From the NCBI RefSeq assembly GCF_017357005.1, contig NZ_CP071589.1, forward strand, positions 1-64,000: a stretch of 64,000 nt of DNA, in the 5' to 3' direction. Below are positions 1 through 14,715 of this stretch, in pieces. The DNA is from Staphylococcus simiae (GTDB taxonomy: Bacteria; Bacillota; Bacilli; Staphylococcales; Staphylococcaceae). Position numbers and translations under genes: made by a program. The notes under the pieces are model-generated. The model was not told where the DNA came from. It worked only from the letters and a program-made list of their open reading frames with translations, and ran no database searches. The stretch's first letter is position 1. Every line of letters starts with the position of its first letter.

Positions 1-1362
1 ATGTCGGAAAAAGAAATTTGGGAGAAAGTACTCGAAATTGCTCAAGAAAGATTATCTGCAATGAGTTATTCAACTTTCCTTAAAGATACTGAACTCTATT
101 CCATTAAAGATAATGAAGCAATTGTGCTTTCAAGCATGCCATTTAACGCAAATTGGTTAAATCAACAATATGCTGAAATCATTCAAGCCATACTCTTTGA
201 TGTAATAGGTTATGATGTTAAGCCACATTTTATTACTACTGATGAATTAGCAAATTATAGTAATAATGAAGTTTCGACTACTAAAGAAACTTCAGATAAA
301 CCAAGTGAACCAAATTATGACAACCATGTTTTAGGAAGAGAGCAATTTAATGCTCACAATACCTTCGATACATTTGTTATTGGACCTGGAAATAGATTTC
401 CACACGCAGCTAGTTTAGCTGTAGCAGAGGCTCCAGCAAAAGCATATAATCCTTTGTTCATTTATGGAGGCGTAGGTTTAGGAAAGACCCATCTAATGCA
501 TGCCATTGGTCACCATGTCTTAGATAATAACCCTGATGCTAAAGTGATTTATACATCTAGTGAGAAATTTACAAATGAATTTATTAAATCTATACGTGAT
601 AATGAAGCTGAAGCTTTTAGAGAAAGATACCGTAATATTGATGTCTTACTTATAGATGATATTCAATTTATTCAAAATAAAGTACAGACTCAAGAAGAAT
701 TTTTCTACACATTTAATGAATTGCATCAAAATAATAAACAGATAGTTATTTCAAGTGATCGACCACCTAAAGAAATTGCTCAGTTAGAAGAACGATTAAG
801 ATCGCGTTTTGAATGGGGATTAATTGTAGATATCACACCACCAGATTACGAAACTCGAATGGCTATTTTACAGAAAAAAATCGAAGAAGAGCATTTAGAT
901 ATTCCAGCTGAAGCACTGAATTATATTGCCAACCAAATTCAATCTAACATTCGTGAATTGGAAGGTGCATTAACACGTTTATTGGCATACTCTCAATTGT
1001 TAGGTAAGCCAATCACAACTGAATTAACTGCAGAAGCATTAAAAGATATTATCCAAGCTCCGAAATCTAAAAAAATAACAATCCAAGATATACAAAAAGT
1101 AGTAGGTCAATATTATAATGTTAGACTTGAAGATTTTAGTGCTAAAAAACGAACTAAATCGATTGCATATCCACGTCAAATCGCAATGTACCTATCTAGA
1201 GAACTAACAGATTTTTCATTACCTAAAATTGGTGAAGAATTTGGTGGACGTGATCATACAACAGTTATTCATGCACATGAAAAAATCTCAAAAGATTTAA
1301 AAGAAGATCCTATTTTTAAACAAGAAGTAGAAAACTTAGAAAAAGACATACGCAATGACTAA
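1..1362 (+). CDS. dnaA: Chromosomal replication initiator protein DnaA
   Basis: DnaA binds 9-bp DnaA boxes at oriC, oligomerises with ATP and melts the origin. The 453-residue protein has the usual domain order: an N-terminal DnaB/partner-interaction domain (about 1-75), a poorly conserved linker (about 85-110), an AAA+ domain with Walker A GGVGLGKT at 156-163 and Walker B LLIDDIQF near 214-221, and a C-terminal DNA-binding domain containing the signature [14 protein letters not shown]. The window begins exactly at its ATG, so the promoter and RBS are not visible. The DnaA-box-rich oriC spacer and dnaN follow it, the standard staphylococcal arrangement. Length and motifs are normal for the family. 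Confidence 0.99.
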   Translation: MSEKEIWEKVLEIAQERLSAMSYSTFLKDTELYSIKDNEAIVLSSMPFNANWLNQQYAEIIQAILFDVIGYDVKPHFITTDELANYSNNEVSTTKETSDKPSEPNYDNHVLGREQFNAHNTFDTFVIGPGNRFPHAASLAVAEAPAKAYNPLFIYGGVGLGKTHLMHAIGHHVLDNNPDAKVIYTSSEKFTNEFIKSIRDNEAEAFRERYRNIDVLLIDDIQFIQNKVQTQEEFFYTFNELHQNNKQIVISSDRPPKEIAQLEERLRSRFEWGLIVDITPPDYETRMAILQKKIEEEHLDIPAEALNYIANQIQSNIRELEGALTRLLAYSQLLGKPITTELTAEALKDIIQAPKSKKITIQDIQKVVGQYYNVRLEDFSAKKRTKSIAYPRQIAMYLSRELTDFSLPKIGEEFGGRDHTTVIHAHEKISKDLKEDPIFKQEVENLEKDIRND

Positions 1363-1379
1363 AATACTACGGGAAATAA

Positions 1380-1620
1380 CAACTGTTATATAACAGAAGC
1401 GATGTATAGTCCTTTTTCTCTCTAAATTAACAAGTAATAATGAAAATAAGTAACTTTCGAATATGTGGATAATCTTTAAAAGTTGTACACATCATACACA
1501 AGTTATGCACATGTGAATAACTTTGCTATTCGTGGATTTTATAGACTTATCCACCAATCCACAGCACCTACTACTATTACTAAGAACTTAAAACCTATAT
1601 AATTATATATAAACGACTGG
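1380..1620. other. Origin of replication (oriC), dnaA-dnaN spacer with DnaA boxes
   Basis: The dnaA-dnaN spacer holds a cluster of DnaA-box-like 9-mers (consensus TTATCCACA). A perfect copy lies on the minus strand at 1464-1472 (TGTGGATAA). One-mismatch copies are TTATGCACA at 1503-1511, TGTGAATAA at 1512-1520 and TTATCCACC at 1547-1555. Weaker ones are TTGTACACA at 1483-1491 and TCATACACA at 1492-1500. An AT-rich stretch before dnaN (about 1585-1615) could be the unwinding region. In Firmicutes the dnaA-dnaN spacer is a standard part of the bipartite origin; the other half, upstream of dnaA, is outside the window. Confidence 0.9.
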
Positions 1621-1635
1621 AAGGAGTTTTATTTA

Positions 1636-2769
1636 ATGATGGAATTCTCAATTAAACGTGATTATTTTATTAATCAATTAAATGACACATTAAAAGCAAT
1701 ATCACCAAGAACAACATTACCAATTTTGACTGGTATTAAAATTGATGCCAAAGATAATGAAGTTATCTTAACTGGATCAGATTCAGAAATATCAATTGAA
1801 ATCACTATTCCTAAAACTGTTGATGGTGAGGATATAGTTGATATAACAGAAACAGGCTCAGTAGTACTTCCTGGTCGTTTCTTTGTCGATATTATTAAAA
1901 AATTACCTGGTAAAGACGTTAAATTATCTACAAATGAACAATTTCAAACGTTAATAACATCAGGTCATTCTGAATTTAATTTAAGTGGATTAGATCCAGA
2001 CCAATACCCATTATTACCACAAGTTTCAAGAGATGATGCGATTCAATTATCAGTAAAAGTATTAAAAAATGTCATAGCACAAACCAACTTTGCAGTGTCC
2101 ACCTCAGAAACACGCCCGGTGTTAACAGGTGTAAACTGGCTTATACAAGATAATGAATTAATATGCACAGCGACTGACTCACACCGCTTGGCTGTAAGGA
2201 AATTGCAATTGGAAGATGCTTCTGAAAATAAAAATGTCATCATTCCAGGTAAAGCTTTAGCTGAACTTAATAAAATTATGTCTGATAATGAAGATGAAAT
2301 TGATATCTTCTTCGCTTCGAACCAAGTGCTATTTAAAGTAGGTAATGTCAACTTTATTTCACGTTTATTAGAAGGTCATTATCCAGATACAACGCGCTTA
2401 TTCCCTGAAAATTATGAAATTAAATTAAGTATAAATAACGGTGAATTTTACCATGCTATTGATCGTGCGTCATTATTAGCAAGAGAAGGTGGCAACAATG
2501 TTATTAAATTAAGTACTGGAAATGATGTTGTTGAATTATCATCAACTTCACCTGAAATTGGAACAGTGAAAGAAGAAGTTAATGCTAATGATGTAGAAGG
2601 CGGTAACTTAAAAATTTCTTTCAACTCTAAATACATGATGGATGCACTTAAAGCCATTGATAATGATGAAGTTGACGTAGAATTTTTCGGAACTATGAAA
2701 CCATTTATCTTAAAACCAAAAGGTGACGATTCAGTCACTCAATTGATTTTACCAATTAGAACATATTAG
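1636..2769 (+). CDS. dnaN: DNA polymerase III subunit beta (sliding clamp)
   Basis: The beta clamp encircles DNA as a dimer and tethers the replicative polymerases and repair factors. The 377-residue length is standard, and the three repeated clamp domains of about 120 residues can be followed. The C-terminal LILPIRTY matches the conserved clamp end. Two adjacent ATGs occur (1636 and 1639); AAGGAG at 1621-1626 sits 9 nt before the first, which I use. It lies directly downstream of oriC and is closed by a strong hairpin terminator. Confidence 0.99.
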   Translation: MMEFSIKRDYFINQLNDTLKAISPRTTLPILTGIKIDAKDNEVILTGSDSEISIEITIPKTVDGEDIVDITETGSVVLPGRFFVDIIKKLPGKDVKLSTNEQFQTLITSGHSEFNLSGLDPDQYPLLPQVSRDDAIQLSVKVLKNVIAQTNFAVSTSETRPVLTGVNWLIQDNELICTATDSHRLAVRKLQLEDASENKNVIIPGKALAELNKIMSDNEDEIDIFFASNQVLFKVGNVNFISRLLEGHYPDTTRLFPENYEIKLSINNGEFYHAIDRASLLAREGGNNVIKLSTGNDVVELSSTSPEIGTVKEEVNANDVEGGNLKISFNSKYMMDALKAIDNDEVDVEFFGTMKPFILKPKGDDSVTQLILPIRTY

Positions 2770-2784
2770 ATTTAGCCAAAGATA

Positions 2785-2825
2785 AGAGTTGGGACGTAAT
2801 TAATTTTGTCCTAACTCTTTTTTTA
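2785..2825 (+). terminator. Intrinsic terminator after dnaN
   Basis: The stem AGAGTTGGGAC pairs with GTCCTAACTCT around a loop of about 12 nt, followed by a run of T residues. It ends the dnaN transcript. The next 300 bases (2826-3124) carry no gene that I can see, only AT-rich spacer and the -10 of the yaaA promoter. Confidence 0.85.
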
Positions 2826-3092
2826 ATTTACTCTTATAAGCCATTTAGAGCTGCGATATAAAAATAATTTATATAAATCGATAAATAGAACGTAAAATAA
2901 ATAAACACGCTAAAAAGCCCTTTAAAATGTCAAAAACATACAAATGTAAAATCACACTGATAAAGTGTGTATGATTACTTATTTATCACTAGTGATATTG
3001 AAAATTTAGAAGCTAATGTCAAATTCAAACTAATTATCAATAAGTAAACGATTTCAAACGCTATTTTAAATGAAATTTGTGTCAAAAAAAGG

Positions 3093-3098
3093 TATAAT
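3093..3098 (+). promoter_or_regulatory. Probable -10 of the yaaA-recF-gyrBA promoter
   Basis: A perfect TATAAT stands about 30 nt before yaaA in an AT-rich spacer. I could not find a convincing -35 at 17-nt spacing. It follows the dnaN terminator and is the only good -10 before the yaaA-recF-gyrB-gyrA run. Confidence 0.5.
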
Positions 3099-3124
3099 AT
3101 ATTGATGACATACAAAGAAACGGA

Positions 3125-3370
3125 GTGATTATTTTGGTTCAACAAGTTGTAGTGGAAGGCGACATTAATTTAGGTCAATTTCTTAAAACAGAAGGTATTA
3201 TAGAGTCAGGTGGTCAAGCAAAATGGTTTTTACAAGACTTTGAAGTGTTGATCAATGGGGTACGAGAAACTCGTCGTGGTAAAAAATTAGAACATAATGA
3301 TCGTATAGATATCCCTGAATTGCCTGAAGATACCGGTGCTTTTTTAATCATTCATCAAGGTGAACAATGA
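3125..3370 (+). CDS. yaaA: S4-domain RNA-binding protein YaaA
   Basis: This is a short protein (81 residues) made of a single S4-like RNA-binding fold with the motif [10 protein letters not shown] followed by [15 protein letters not shown]. Proteins of this group are conserved between dnaN and recF in Firmicutes and have been tied to ribosome assembly; the exact role is unsettled. The GTG at 3125 gives the customary length, but GGAG at 3122-3125 overlaps it and sits 8 nt before the in-frame TTG at 3134, so translation may start at MVQQVVVEG. Its last codons overlap the recF start (ATGA), implying translational coupling. Confidence 0.9.
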   Translation: MIILVQQVVVEGDINLGQFLKTEGIIESGGQAKWFLQDFEVLINGVRETRRGKKLEHNDRIDIPELPEDTGAFLIIHQGEQ

Positions 3371-4482
3371 AGTTAAATACACTCCAATTAGAAAATTATC
3401 GTAACTACGAGGAAGTTACACTTAACTGTCATCCTGATGTTAATATCCTAATCGGTGAAAATGCACAAGGAAAGACAAACTTATTAGAATCAATTTATAC
3501 CTTGGCATTAGCAAAAAGTCATAGAACAAGTAACGATAAGGAACTCATACGTTTCGATGCTGAGTATGCTAAAATAGAAGGTGAACTTAGTTACAGACAT
3601 GGCAAAATGCCATTAACGATGTTTATAACTAAAAAAGGTAAACAAGTCAAAGTGAATCACTTAGAGCAAAGCAGACTAACGCAGTACATTGGTCATCTCA
3701 ACGTGGTTCTTTTTGCGCCAGAAGATTTAAATATCGTCAAGGGCTCTCCTCAAATAAGACGACGTTTTATTGATATGGAGTTGGGTCAAATTTCTGCTGT
3801 TTACTTGAACGATTTAACACAATACCAACGTATTTTAAAACAAAAGAATAACTACTTAAAACAACTGCAAATGGGTCAAAAGACAGATTTAACGATGTTA
3901 GAAGTATTAAATCAGCAGTTTGCAGAATATGCATTAAAGGTTACGACCAAACGTGCACATTTTATTAAAGAACTTGAAACTTTAGCTAAACCAATACATG
4001 CCGGCATTACAAATAATAAAGAGATACTCTCTTTAAATTATTTGCCTAGTCTTAAACTTAGTAATGAAACTGAAGATGACAATGTCTTACTTGAAGAAGT
4101 AATGACGATACTGAGTGACAATATGCAAAGAGAAAAAGAAAGAGGTATGAGCTTATTTGGACCTCATCGTGATGATTTAGGCTTTAGTGTAAATGGCATG
4201 GACGCACAAACATATGGTTCACAAGGACAGCAACGTACGACAGCTTTGTCTATTAAATTAGCGGAAATCGAGCTAATGAATATTGAAGTTGGGGAATACC
4301 CAATATTACTGTTAGACGATGTTTTAAGTGAGTTAGATGATTCACGGCAAACACATCTGCTAAGTACTATTCAACATAAAGTACAAACATTTGTCACAAC
4401 GACATCTGTAGATGGTATTGATCATGAAATAATGAATAACGCTAAATTGTATCGTATTAATCAAGGCGAAATTATAAAGTAA
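3367..4482 (+). CDS. recF: DNA replication and repair protein RecF
   Basis: RecF is an SMC/ABC-like ATPase that helps load RecA at single-strand gaps together with RecO and RecR. The 371-residue protein has Walker A GENAQGKT at 30-37, an ABC-type signature region (SQGQQRT) and a C-terminal Walker B ([11 protein letters not shown]). It overlaps yaaA by 4 nt and is followed 9 nt later by gyrB, so it is expressed within the yaaA-recF-gyrB-gyrA unit. Length and motifs are normal. Confidence 0.98.
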   Translation: MKLNTLQLENYRNYEEVTLNCHPDVNILIGENAQGKTNLLESIYTLALAKSHRTSNDKELIRFDAEYAKIEGELSYRHGKMPLTMFITKKGKQVKVNHLEQSRLTQYIGHLNVVLFAPEDLNIVKGSPQIRRRFIDMELGQISAVYLNDLTQYQRILKQKNNYLKQLQMGQKTDLTMLEVLNQQFAEYALKVTTKRAHFIKELETLAKPIHAGITNNKEILSLNYLPSLKLSNETEDDNVLLEEVMTILSDNMQREKERGMSLFGPHRDDLGFSVNGMDAQTYGSQGQQRTTALSIKLAEIELMNIEVGEYPILLLDDVLSELDDSRQTHLLSTIQHKVQTFVTTTSVDGIDHEIMNNAKLYRINQGEIIK

Positions 4483-6426
<1,944 letters not shown>

Positions 6427-6461
6427 GTCAGATGAACTGAAATTTGAAGGAGGATCTCTTG

Positions 6462-9143
6462 ATGGCTGAATTACCTCAATCAAGAATAAATGAACGAAAT
6501 ATAACCAATGAAATGCGTGAATCATTTTTAGATTACGCGATGAGTGTAATCGTAGCGCGTGCGTTGCCAGATGTTCGAGATGGATTAAAACCAGTTCATA
6601 GACGTATCTTATACGGTCTGAATGAGCAAGGTATGACACCAGATAAGTCATACAAGAAATCGGCACGTATTGTTGGTGACGTAATGGGTAAATATCACCC
6701 ACACGGTGACTCATCTATATACGAAGCAATGGTACGTATGGCACAAGATTTTAGTTATCGTTATCCACTTGTAGATGGTCAAGGTAACTTTGGTTCAATG
6801 GACGGCGATGGTGCAGCAGCAATGCGTTACACTGAAGCACGTATGACAAAGATTACGCTTGAATTGTTACGAGATATCAACAAAGATACAATTGATTTTA
6901 TAGACAACTATGATGGTAATGAAAGAGAGCCGTCAGTCTTACCTGCAAGATTTCCTAACTTATTAGCGAATGGTGCTTCTGGTATTGCGGTAGGTATGGC
7001 AACCAATATACCACCACATAACTTAACAGAACTTATCAATGGTGTCCTAAGCCTAAGTAAGAACCCAGACATCTCTATTACAGAATTGATGGAAGATATT
7101 GAAGGTCCAGACTTCCCAACAGCAGGACTTATATTAGGTAAAAGTGGTATAAGACGTGCTTACGAAACTGGTAGAGGTTCGATTCAAATGCGTTCACGTG
7201 CTGAAATTGAAGAACGTGGTGGTGGTCGTCAACGTATCGTTGTTACAGAAATACCTTTCCAAGTTAACAAAGCGCGTATGATTGAAAAAATTGCTGAATT
7301 AGTAAGAGACAAGAAGATTGATGGTATCACTGATTTACGAGATGAAACAAGTTTACGTACAGGTGTACGTATCGTTATTGATGTTCGTAAAGATGCCAAT
7401 GCGAGTGTTATTTTAAATAACTTATATAAACAAACACCATTACAAACATCATTTGGTGTTAATATGATCGCTTTGGTTAATGGTAGACCGAAGTTAATCA
7501 ATCTTAAAGAAGCTTTAGTACACTACTTAGAACATCAAAAGACAGTGGTTCGTCGTCGTACAAAATATAATTTAAGAAAAGCTAAAGATCGTGCGCATAT
7601 TTTAGAAGGTTTGCGTATAGCACTTGACCATATCGATGAAATTATCACAACGATTCGTGAATCTGAAACAGATAAAGTAGCAATGGAAAGCTTACAAACA
7701 CGTTTTAAATTAAGTGAAAAACAAGCTCAAGCTATTTTAGATATGCGTTTAAGACGCTTGACAGGTCTAGAACGTGACAAGATTGAAGCGGAATATAATG
7801 ATTTATTAAATTATATTAGTGAGTTAGAGGCTATCTTAGCTGATGAAGAAGTGTTATTACAATTAGTTCGAGATGAATTGACTGAAATCAAAGAGAAATA
7901 CGGCGATGAGCGTCGTACTGAAATTCAACTTGGTGGTTTTGAAGATTTAGAAGACGAAGACTTAATCCCAGAAGAACAAATTGTTATTACACTTAGTCAT
8001 AATAACTATATTAAACGATTACCTGTTTCTACATATCGTGCCCAAAATCGTGGTGGTCGTGGTGTACAAGGTATGAATACATTGGAAGAAGACTTTGTTA
8101 GTCAGCTTGTAACATTGAGTACACATGATAATGTGCTATTCTTCACTAACAAAGGACGTGTTTATAAACTTAAAGGTTATGAAGTACCTGAGTTATCACG
8201 TCAATCTAAAGGTATACCTGTAGTTAATGCTATAGAGCTTGATAGTGATGAAAATATTAGTACAATGATTGCTGTTAAAGATCTGGAAAGTGAAGAAGAT
8301 TTCTTAGTATTTGCAACAAAACGTGGTATTGTCAAACGTTCTCGACTAAGCAACTTCTCACGTATTAATAGAAACGGTAAGATTGCAATTTCATTTAAAG
8401 AAGATGATGAATTAATTGCAGTACGCTTAACAAGTGGCGATGAAGATATCTTAATCGGTACAGCACATGCGTCATTAATTCGTTTCTCAGAATCAACATT
8501 ACGTCCATTAGGTCGTACGGCGACAGGTGTTAAAGGTATTACACTTCGAGAAGGTGATGAAGTTGTAGGTCTTGATGTAGCACATACTGATAGTGTTGAT
8601 GAAGTACTTGTTGTTACTGAAAATGGTTATGGTAAACGTACACCAGTAGATGAGTATCGTTTATCAAATCGTGGTGGTAAAGGTATTAAGACAGCAACAA
8701 TTACTGAACGCAATGGTAATGTAGTATGTATTACAACAGTATCTGGTGAAGAAGACTTAATGATTGTTACTAACGCTGGTGTGATTATCCGTTTAGATGT
8801 AGCTGATATTTCACAAAATGGTCGTGCGGCACAAGGTGTACGCTTGATTCGTTTAGGTGAAGGTCAATTTGTATCTACAGTAGCAAAAGTTAGAGAAGAG
8901 CCAGAAGAAGAAGTTGTAGAAGTGAATGAACAACAAGATACTGCAGATGGTACAGATGTAATTAGTGAAACTGTAGTATCAGATCAAACACCTGGTAATA
9001 CTGTCCATACTGAAGAAATCATTGAACAGAACATTGAAAGTAATGACGGCGATGAGACAGATGAACGCATTGAAATTAGACAAGACTTTATGGAACGTGT
9101 CGAAGAAGACATGGAACAAGCATCAGACAATGAAGAAGAATAA
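6462..9143 (+). CDS. gyrA: DNA gyrase subunit A
   Basis: GyrA cleaves and rejoins DNA through an active-site tyrosine (Tyr123 in [11 protein letters not shown]). The 893-residue protein begins at the ATG at 6462, which has a strong AAGGAGGA RBS upstream; an in-frame TTG at 6444 overlaps that RBS and is rejected. The breakage-reunion domain comes first, then a C-terminal six-bladed beta-pinwheel (GyrA-box-like RGGRGVQG near 530) and an acidic tail. In the quinolone-resistance region Ser84 and Glu88 are the susceptible residues. It ends at a hairpin shared with the convergent nnrD gene. Confidence 0.99.
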   Translation: MAELPQSRINERNITNEMRESFLDYAMSVIVARALPDVRDGLKPVHRRILYGLNEQGMTPDKSYKKSARIVGDVMGKYHPHGDSSIYEAMVRMAQDFSYRYPLVDGQGNFGSMDGDGAAAMRYTEARMTKITLELLRDINKDTIDFIDNYDGNEREPSVLPARFPNLLANGASGIAVGMATNIPPHNLTELINGVLSLSKNPDISITELMEDIEGPDFPTAGLILGKSGIRRAYETGRGSIQMRSRAEIEERGGGRQRIVVTEIPFQVNKARMIEKIAELVRDKKIDGITDLRDETSLRTGVRIVIDVRKDANASVILNNLYKQTPLQTSFGVNMIALVNGRPKLINLKEALVHYLEHQKTVVRRRTKYNLRKAKDRAHILEGLRIALDHIDEIITTIRESETDKVAMESLQTRFKLSEKQAQAILDMRLRRLTGLERDKIEAEYNDLLNYISELEAILADEEVLLQLVRDELTEIKEKYGDERRTEIQLGGFEDLEDEDLIPEEQIVITLSHNNYIKRLPVSTYRAQNRGGRGVQGMNTLEEDFVSQLVTLSTHDNVLFFTNKGRVYKLKGYEVPELSRQSKGIPVVNAIELDSDENISTMIAVKDLESEEDFLVFATKRGIVKRSRLSNFSRINRNGKIAISFKEDDELIAVRLTSGDEDILIGTAHASLIRFSESTLRPLGRTATGVKGITLREGDEVVGLDVAHTDSVDEVLVVTENGYGKRTPVDEYRLSNRGGKGIKTATITERNGNVVCITTVSGEEDLMIVTNAGVIIRLDVADISQNGRAAQGVRLIRLGEGQFVSTVAKVREEPEEEVVEVNEQQDTADGTDVISETVVSDQTPGNTVHTEEIIEQNIESNDGDETDERIEIRQDFMERVEEDMEQASDNEEE

Positions 9144-9155
9144 CAATATATAAAA

Positions 9156-9190
9156 ATAAGACTTCCCTATCATTGAGGGAAGTCTTATTT
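9156..9190. terminator. Bidirectional terminator between gyrA and nnrD
   Basis: AATAAGACTTCCCT pairs perfectly with AGGGAAGTCTTATT. It has T-runs on the plus side and A-runs before it, so it can terminate both converging genes. Confidence 0.9.
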
Positions 9191-9200
9191 TTATTGCTTT

Positions 9201-10016
9201 TTAGCTTTCTAACTGTTTCATAGCGTATGGAATTTCATTAATTAATCGAGATGGTGGAACTACATACATATCTTTAGCTAAATTTTCACCGATATAGCTA
9301 TGTGTATAAGTAGCACTCATGACAGCATCTTTTAAACTATCAAATTGACCAACGAAACTAGTAATCATACCAGCTAATGTGTCACCCATACCACCTGTTG
9401 CCATAGCTGGGCTACCAATCGTTAATTTATAATCTTCATTTTTAAAGAAAATTTCAGTACCATGTTTCTTGAGTACGACTGTTGCACCTAAGCGATTAAC
9501 CGCTTCGCGATTACGTTCATATGTTTGTTCCTCAATAGGAATACCACTTAAACGTTCCCACTCTTTTAAATGAGGTGTGAAGATTACACGACATGTTGGA
9601 ATTTGTGGTTTCAGTTTACTAAAAATTGTAATTGCATCACCATCAACAATTAAATTTTGATGTGGTTGAATATTTTGTAATAAGAATGTGATAGCATTAT
9701 TGCCTTTAAAGTCAACACCAAGTCCTGGTCCGATTAAGATACTGTCTGTCATTTCGATCATTTTAGTGAGCATTTTCGTATCATTAATATCAATGACCAT
9801 AGCTTCAGGGCAACGAGAATGTAATGCAGAGTGATTGTTAGGGTGTGTTGCAACTGTAATCAATCCACTACCACTAAATACACATGCGCGTGCAGCTAAC
9901 ATAATGGCACCGCCTAAATTAGCAGATCCACCTATTAATAAAATTTTGCCGTAATCACCTTTATGTGAATCTTCTTTTCTTTTAGGAATGTTAATAGAAT
10001 CTAACGTTTCCATCAT
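9201..10016 (-). CDS. nnrD: ADP-dependent NAD(P)H-hydrate dehydratase
   Basis: This is a metabolite-repair enzyme that dehydrates damaged NADHX/NADPHX back to NAD(P)H using ADP. It has a ribokinase-like fold: KILLIGGSANLGGA near the N terminus, the central segment GPGLG, and the C-terminal active-site motif GGMGDTLAGMI. Only the dehydratase domain is present, with no NnrE epimerase fusion. I start it at 10016 because GGAGG lies 7 nt upstream on the minus strand; a longer reading to 10052 has no RBS. This gives 271 residues. It is convergent with gyrA and divergent from hutH. Confidence 0.92.
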   Translation of the reverse strand: MMETLDSINIPKRKEDSHKGDYGKILLIGGSANLGGAIMLAARACVFSGSGLITVATHPNNHSALHSRCPEAMVIDINDTKMLTKMIEMTDSILIGPGLGVDFKGNNAITFLLQNIQPHQNLIVDGDAITIFSKLKPQIPTCRVIFTPHLKEWERLSGIPIEEQTYERNREAVNRLGATVVLKKHGTEIFFKNEDYKLTIGSPAMATGGMGDTLAGMITSFVGQFDSLKDAVMSATYTHSYIGENLAKDMYVVPPSRLINEIPYAMKQLES

Positions 10017-10363
10017 GATATAACCTCCGTTATAAAAGTAATCATTACCCATCTAGCGCGTGAGTAATCGTGAAGTGAAGTTTGTCCTATGTTATATCTT
10101 TTAGCAGCACTACTTCAATTGTGTGCATCATTATAATATAGAGTCATTAAATACAATAGAAAATACTATACCTGTAACAGCGTTTCGTCAATAGGTAAGT
10201 TGTGACATTCATCATATGAGTTAAGACAATTATTAAATTACTTTAGCACATCACATTAGTAGTATGATAATAGAGTATAAATATGGTTGAAACCATTGTT
10301 TCTACAACAATGAAAACGTATACTTCAAAGTGATAGATTATATATCACAAGGGGGTATCATCT
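10017..10363. promoter_or_regulatory. nnrD-hutH divergent spacer with a candidate CcpA (cre) site
   Basis: No gene is seen here. A cre-like 14-mer, TGAAAACGTATACT at 10311-10324, matches the catabolite-response consensus TGWAARCGYTWNCW with one mismatch and lies about 40 nt before hutH. CcpA control of histidine breakdown is known in Bacillus relatives; here it is an inference from the motif alone. Confidence 0.45.
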
Positions 10364-11878
10364 ATGATGACATTGAATTTAGATGGACAAACATTAACAA
10401 TTGAGGACATAGCTCGTTTTTTACAACAACAATCACGTGTAGCAATTAGTGATGAAGCACTTGAACGTGTTAAAAAAAGTAGAGCTGTCGTTGAACGTAT
10501 TATCGACAATAAAGAAACTGTTTATGGTATTACAACTGGATTTGGCTTATTTAGTGATGTGTTAATCGATCCTAGTCAATACAATGAATTACAAGTTAAT
10601 TTAATTCGTTCACATGCATGTGGTGTTGGACAACCATTTTCACAAGAAGTAGCACTTGTTATGATGATTTTACGCTTGAATACCTTATTAAAAGGACATT
10701 CAGGCGCAACTGTAGAACTTGTGGATCAATTACAATACTTTATTAACGAACGTATTATTCCTGTTATACCATCACAAGGTTCATTAGGTGCCTCTGGAGA
10801 TTTAGCACCGTTATCACATCTTGCTTTAGCATTAATCGGAGAAGGTGCTGTATATTATCAAAATGAAGAAACAGATAGTATACACGTATTACAACAATTA
10901 GGTAGACAACCACTACAATTACAAGCTAAAGAAGGCTTAGCACTTATCAATGGTACACAAGCGATGACTGCACAAGGCGTCATTAGTTACATAGAATCAG
11001 AAAATTTAGGCTATCAAGCAGAATGGATTGCTTCACTCACACATCAAGCGTTGAATGGTATTACAGATGCATATCGTCATGAAGTACATGCAGTACGTAA
11101 TTTCCAAGAACAAATCGATGTAGCTGCGCGTATGAGAGAGTGGTTAGCAGAATCTCAATTAACAACAAGACAAGGAGAATTACGAGTACAAGATGCGTAT
11201 ACATTACGTTGTATTCCACAAATACATGGTGCAAGTTTCCAAGTGTTTAATTATGTTAAAGAGAAATTAGAACTTGAAATGAATGCAGCTAATGACAATC
11301 CATTAATATTTGAAGAAGATAATGAAACATTTGTTATTTCAGGAGGTAACTTCCATGGCCAACCTATTGCATTTGCCTTAGATCATCTAAAACTAGGTAT
11401 TAGTGAATTAGCGAATGTATCAGAACGTCGATTAGAACGTTTAGTTAATCCACAATTAAATGGGGACTTGCCAGCATTTTTAAGTCCTGAACCAGGGTTA
11501 CAAAGTGGCGCGATGATTATGCAATATGCAGCAGCTAGTTTAGTTTCTGAAAATAAGACATTAGCACATCCAGCGAGTGTTGATTCCATCACTTCATCAG
11601 CCAACCAAGAAGACCATGTTTCTATGGGCACGACAGCTGCTAGACATGGTTATCAAATTGTTGAAAATGCCAGACGTGTGTTAGCAATTGAATGTATTAT
11701 TGCATTACAAGCAGCAGAGTTAAAAGGCGTAGATAAATTATCACCAAAGACACGCCAAAAATTTGAAGAATATCGTAAAATAGTGCCAGCTATTACACAC
11801 GATCGTCAATTTCATAAAGATATAGAAGCGGTAACACAATATTTAAGAGACGATGCTTACAGACAATTAGAAATTTAA
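10364..11878 (+). CDS. hutH: Histidine ammonia-lyase
   Basis: HutH deaminates L-histidine to trans-urocanate, the first step of histidine degradation. The 504-residue protein carries the MIO-forming tripeptide Ala143-Ser144-Gly145 in [14 protein letters not shown] and the conserved NDNPL motif (AANDNPLIF). A strong GGGGG-type RBS precedes two adjacent ATGs (10364, 10367). No hutU, hutI or hutG lies next to it, as is usual for staphylococcal genomes where hutH sits alone between nnrD and serS. A candidate cre site lies upstream. No terminator was obvious before the serS leader. Confidence 0.98.
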   Translation: MMTLNLDGQTLTIEDIARFLQQQSRVAISDEALERVKKSRAVVERIIDNKETVYGITTGFGLFSDVLIDPSQYNELQVNLIRSHACGVGQPFSQEVALVMMILRLNTLLKGHSGATVELVDQLQYFINERIIPVIPSQGSLGASGDLAPLSHLALALIGEGAVYYQNEETDSIHVLQQLGRQPLQLQAKEGLALINGTQAMTAQGVISYIESENLGYQAEWIASLTHQALNGITDAYRHEVHAVRNFQEQIDVAARMREWLAESQLTTRQGELRVQDAYTLRCIPQIHGASFQVFNYVKEKLELEMNAANDNPLIFEEDNETFVISGGNFHGQPIAFALDHLKLGISELANVSERRLERLVNPQLNGDLPAFLSPEPGLQSGAMIMQYAAASLVSENKTLAHPASVDSITSSANQEDHVSMGTTAARHGYQIVENARRVLAIECIIALQAAELKGVDKLSPKTRQKFEEYRKIVPAITHDRQFHKDIEAVTQYLRDDAYRQLEI

Positions 11879-11984
11879 ATAGTAGCAATAAACTCTAAGA
11901 GAATCACTTGAAAATATAAGAGTAGTTTGCTATATTAAAAATAACTTAATAAAGTTATTGTTCGTAGGATAAGTAATATAAATA

Positions 11985-12170
11985 AATTGATTTCAGAGAG
12001 CTTGTGGTTAGTGTGAACAAGAATCAATATTTATATGAATCTACCTACTATATGAGAACAATCGGTCATAACCGTTATTTTAGTGAAGTGCAATTTAGTT
12101 ATAACTAAATTGTTAAATAGGGTGGCAACGCGTAGACCACGTCCCTTGTAGGGATGTGGTCTTTTTTTAT
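11985..12170 (+). ncRNA. T-box leader (serine-type) of serS
   Basis: The 418-nt hutH-serS gap contains a T-box riboswitch. The core AGGGTGGCAACGCG (about 12118-12131) contains the T-box that pairs with the NCCA end of uncharged tRNA. It is followed by the terminator stem AGACCACGTCCCT/AGGGATGTGGTCT with seven Ts (12133-12169). Upstream, AGAGAGCTTGTGG near 11995 and GTGTGAACAAGAATC are typical Stem I features. A possible specifier TCT (Ser) lies in GAATCTACC near 12037, but I could not fold Stem I well enough to be certain. Confidence 0.9.
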
Positions 12171-12290
12171 TTGTCATAATAAATAGCAGTGATAGTTAAG
12201 CAACTTAGATGAATAAGTAGTAGTCTCAGTTGTCAGAGTATCATCACGTGTTAGCCCCCAATAAAAAAGATATTCAAAGGGAAAGGATGA

Positions 12291-13583
<1,293 letters not shown>

Positions 13584-13607
13584 GTATTAATGTCAAGCAA
13601 CTGATTC

Positions 13608-13657
13608 AATACTCTTGGAATTATCGATAAATTTGTCGATGATTTTAAGAGTATTTT
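13608..13657 (+). terminator. Intrinsic terminator after serS
   Basis: AATACTCTT pairs with AAGAGTATT, with an inner ATCGAtaaatttgTCGAT stem, and is followed by TTTTT. The remaining 365 nt up to azlC (13658-14022) hold no gene I can support: the short open frames on both strands lack an RBS and conserved features. Confidence 0.75.
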
Positions 13658-14022
13658 TATGTGTGATTATAGTTATGATAATAAGAGAGAATATAGTCAA
13701 AGTGCGAAGAAGGCCACAACGAAAAATGATGAGGTAGATAATTTATAAATACAATAATAGGGGAGGGGAGTAACCAAATAATTGAAGTAAAAAACAAACA
13801 ATAACATCCAAATATTAACAAAATAAACAAGGGTAAGTCTAAACGAATAACGAAAAATTCTGAAATTTCAAAGCTTATTAATTCAAGATTCTTAGACGGT
13901 TGTATGTCTAACCTCACACAAACGGTAGTCTAAAGTCATTGCGCATCTACCAACCATATATTAGACTAGGTATATTCTTTTTACATTGTAATAAAAAATT
14001 AATTAAAGGAGGTACAGTATAA

Positions 14023-14715
14023 ATGACGCATTTAACATTTAAACAAGGTGTTAAAGAATGTATTCCAACATTGCTAGGTTATACAGGTGTGGGAATTTCA
14101 TTTGGTATTGTAGCCGCTTCACAAAATTTTAGTATTTTAGAAATTATCTTACTGTGCCTCGTTATATATGCTGGTGCAGCACAATTTATTGTCTGTGCCC
14201 TGGTGATTGCTGGTACACCTATGACTGCCATTATTCTCACTACAGCAATAGTCAATTCTAGAATGTTCTTATTAAGTATGTCTTTAGCACCTAATTATAA
14301 AACATATAGTTTCTGGAATAGAGTAGGACTTGGTTCATTAGTTACTGACGAAACGTTTGCAGTTGCAATTACCCCTTATTTAAAAGGAGAAAAAATTAAT
14401 GATCGCTGGTTACATGGTTTAAATATTACAGCTTATCTATTTTGGACAGTGTCGTGTGTTGCAGGTGCAATATTTGGTAAATATATTTCAAATCCAGAAA
14501 TGCTTGGTTTAGATTTTGCCATTACTGCGATGTTTGTCTTTTTAGGAATTGCTCAATTTGAATCAATAACAAAATCAAGATTCCGTATTTATGTCGTATT
14601 AATTGTTGCGGTTATTGTTATGATGTTGATATTGAGTTTAATGATGCCTTCATATGTTGCAATTTTAATTTCAGCTGTTTTAGCAGCAACACTAGGGGTG
14701 GTGATGGATAAATGA
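14023..14715 (+). CDS. azlC: AzlC family branched-chain amino acid exporter, large subunit
   Basis: AzlC proteins are integral membrane subunits of two-component exporters (AzlCD/BrnFE) linked to branched-chain amino acids and their analogues such as azaleucine. This 230-residue protein has about seven to eight hydrophobic segments and the family signature G-Y-x-G-V-G-I-S-F-G near residue 20, followed by YAGAAQFIV. A strong RBS (AAAGGAGG) precedes the ATG. It overlaps azlD by 4 nt (ATGA), the usual coupled pair. The substrate is inferred from the family only. Confidence 0.93.
   Translation: MTHLTFKQGVKECIPTLLGYTGVGISFGIVAASQNFSILEIILLCLVIYAGAAQFIVCALVIAGTPMTAIILTTAIVNSRMFLLSMSLAPNYKTYSFWNRVGLGSLVTDETFAVAITPYLKGEKINDRWLHGLNITAYLFWTVSCVAGAIFGKYISNPEMLGLDFAITAMFVFLGIAQFESITKSRFRIYVVLIVAVIVMMLILSLMMPSYVAILISAVLAATLGVVMDK

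Noticed and set aside
6444..6461. Upstream TTG start for gyrA
   Set aside because: It would place the strong AAGGAGGA ribosome-binding site inside the coding sequence; the ATG at 6462 gives the conserved [13 protein letters not shown] start.
13657..13917. Minus-strand frame of 86 codons and a plus-strand 29-codon frame in the serS-azlC gap
   Set aside because: Neither has an RBS or conserved features; the minus-strand frame starts inside AT-rich noise and the plus-strand one begins within the serS terminator.
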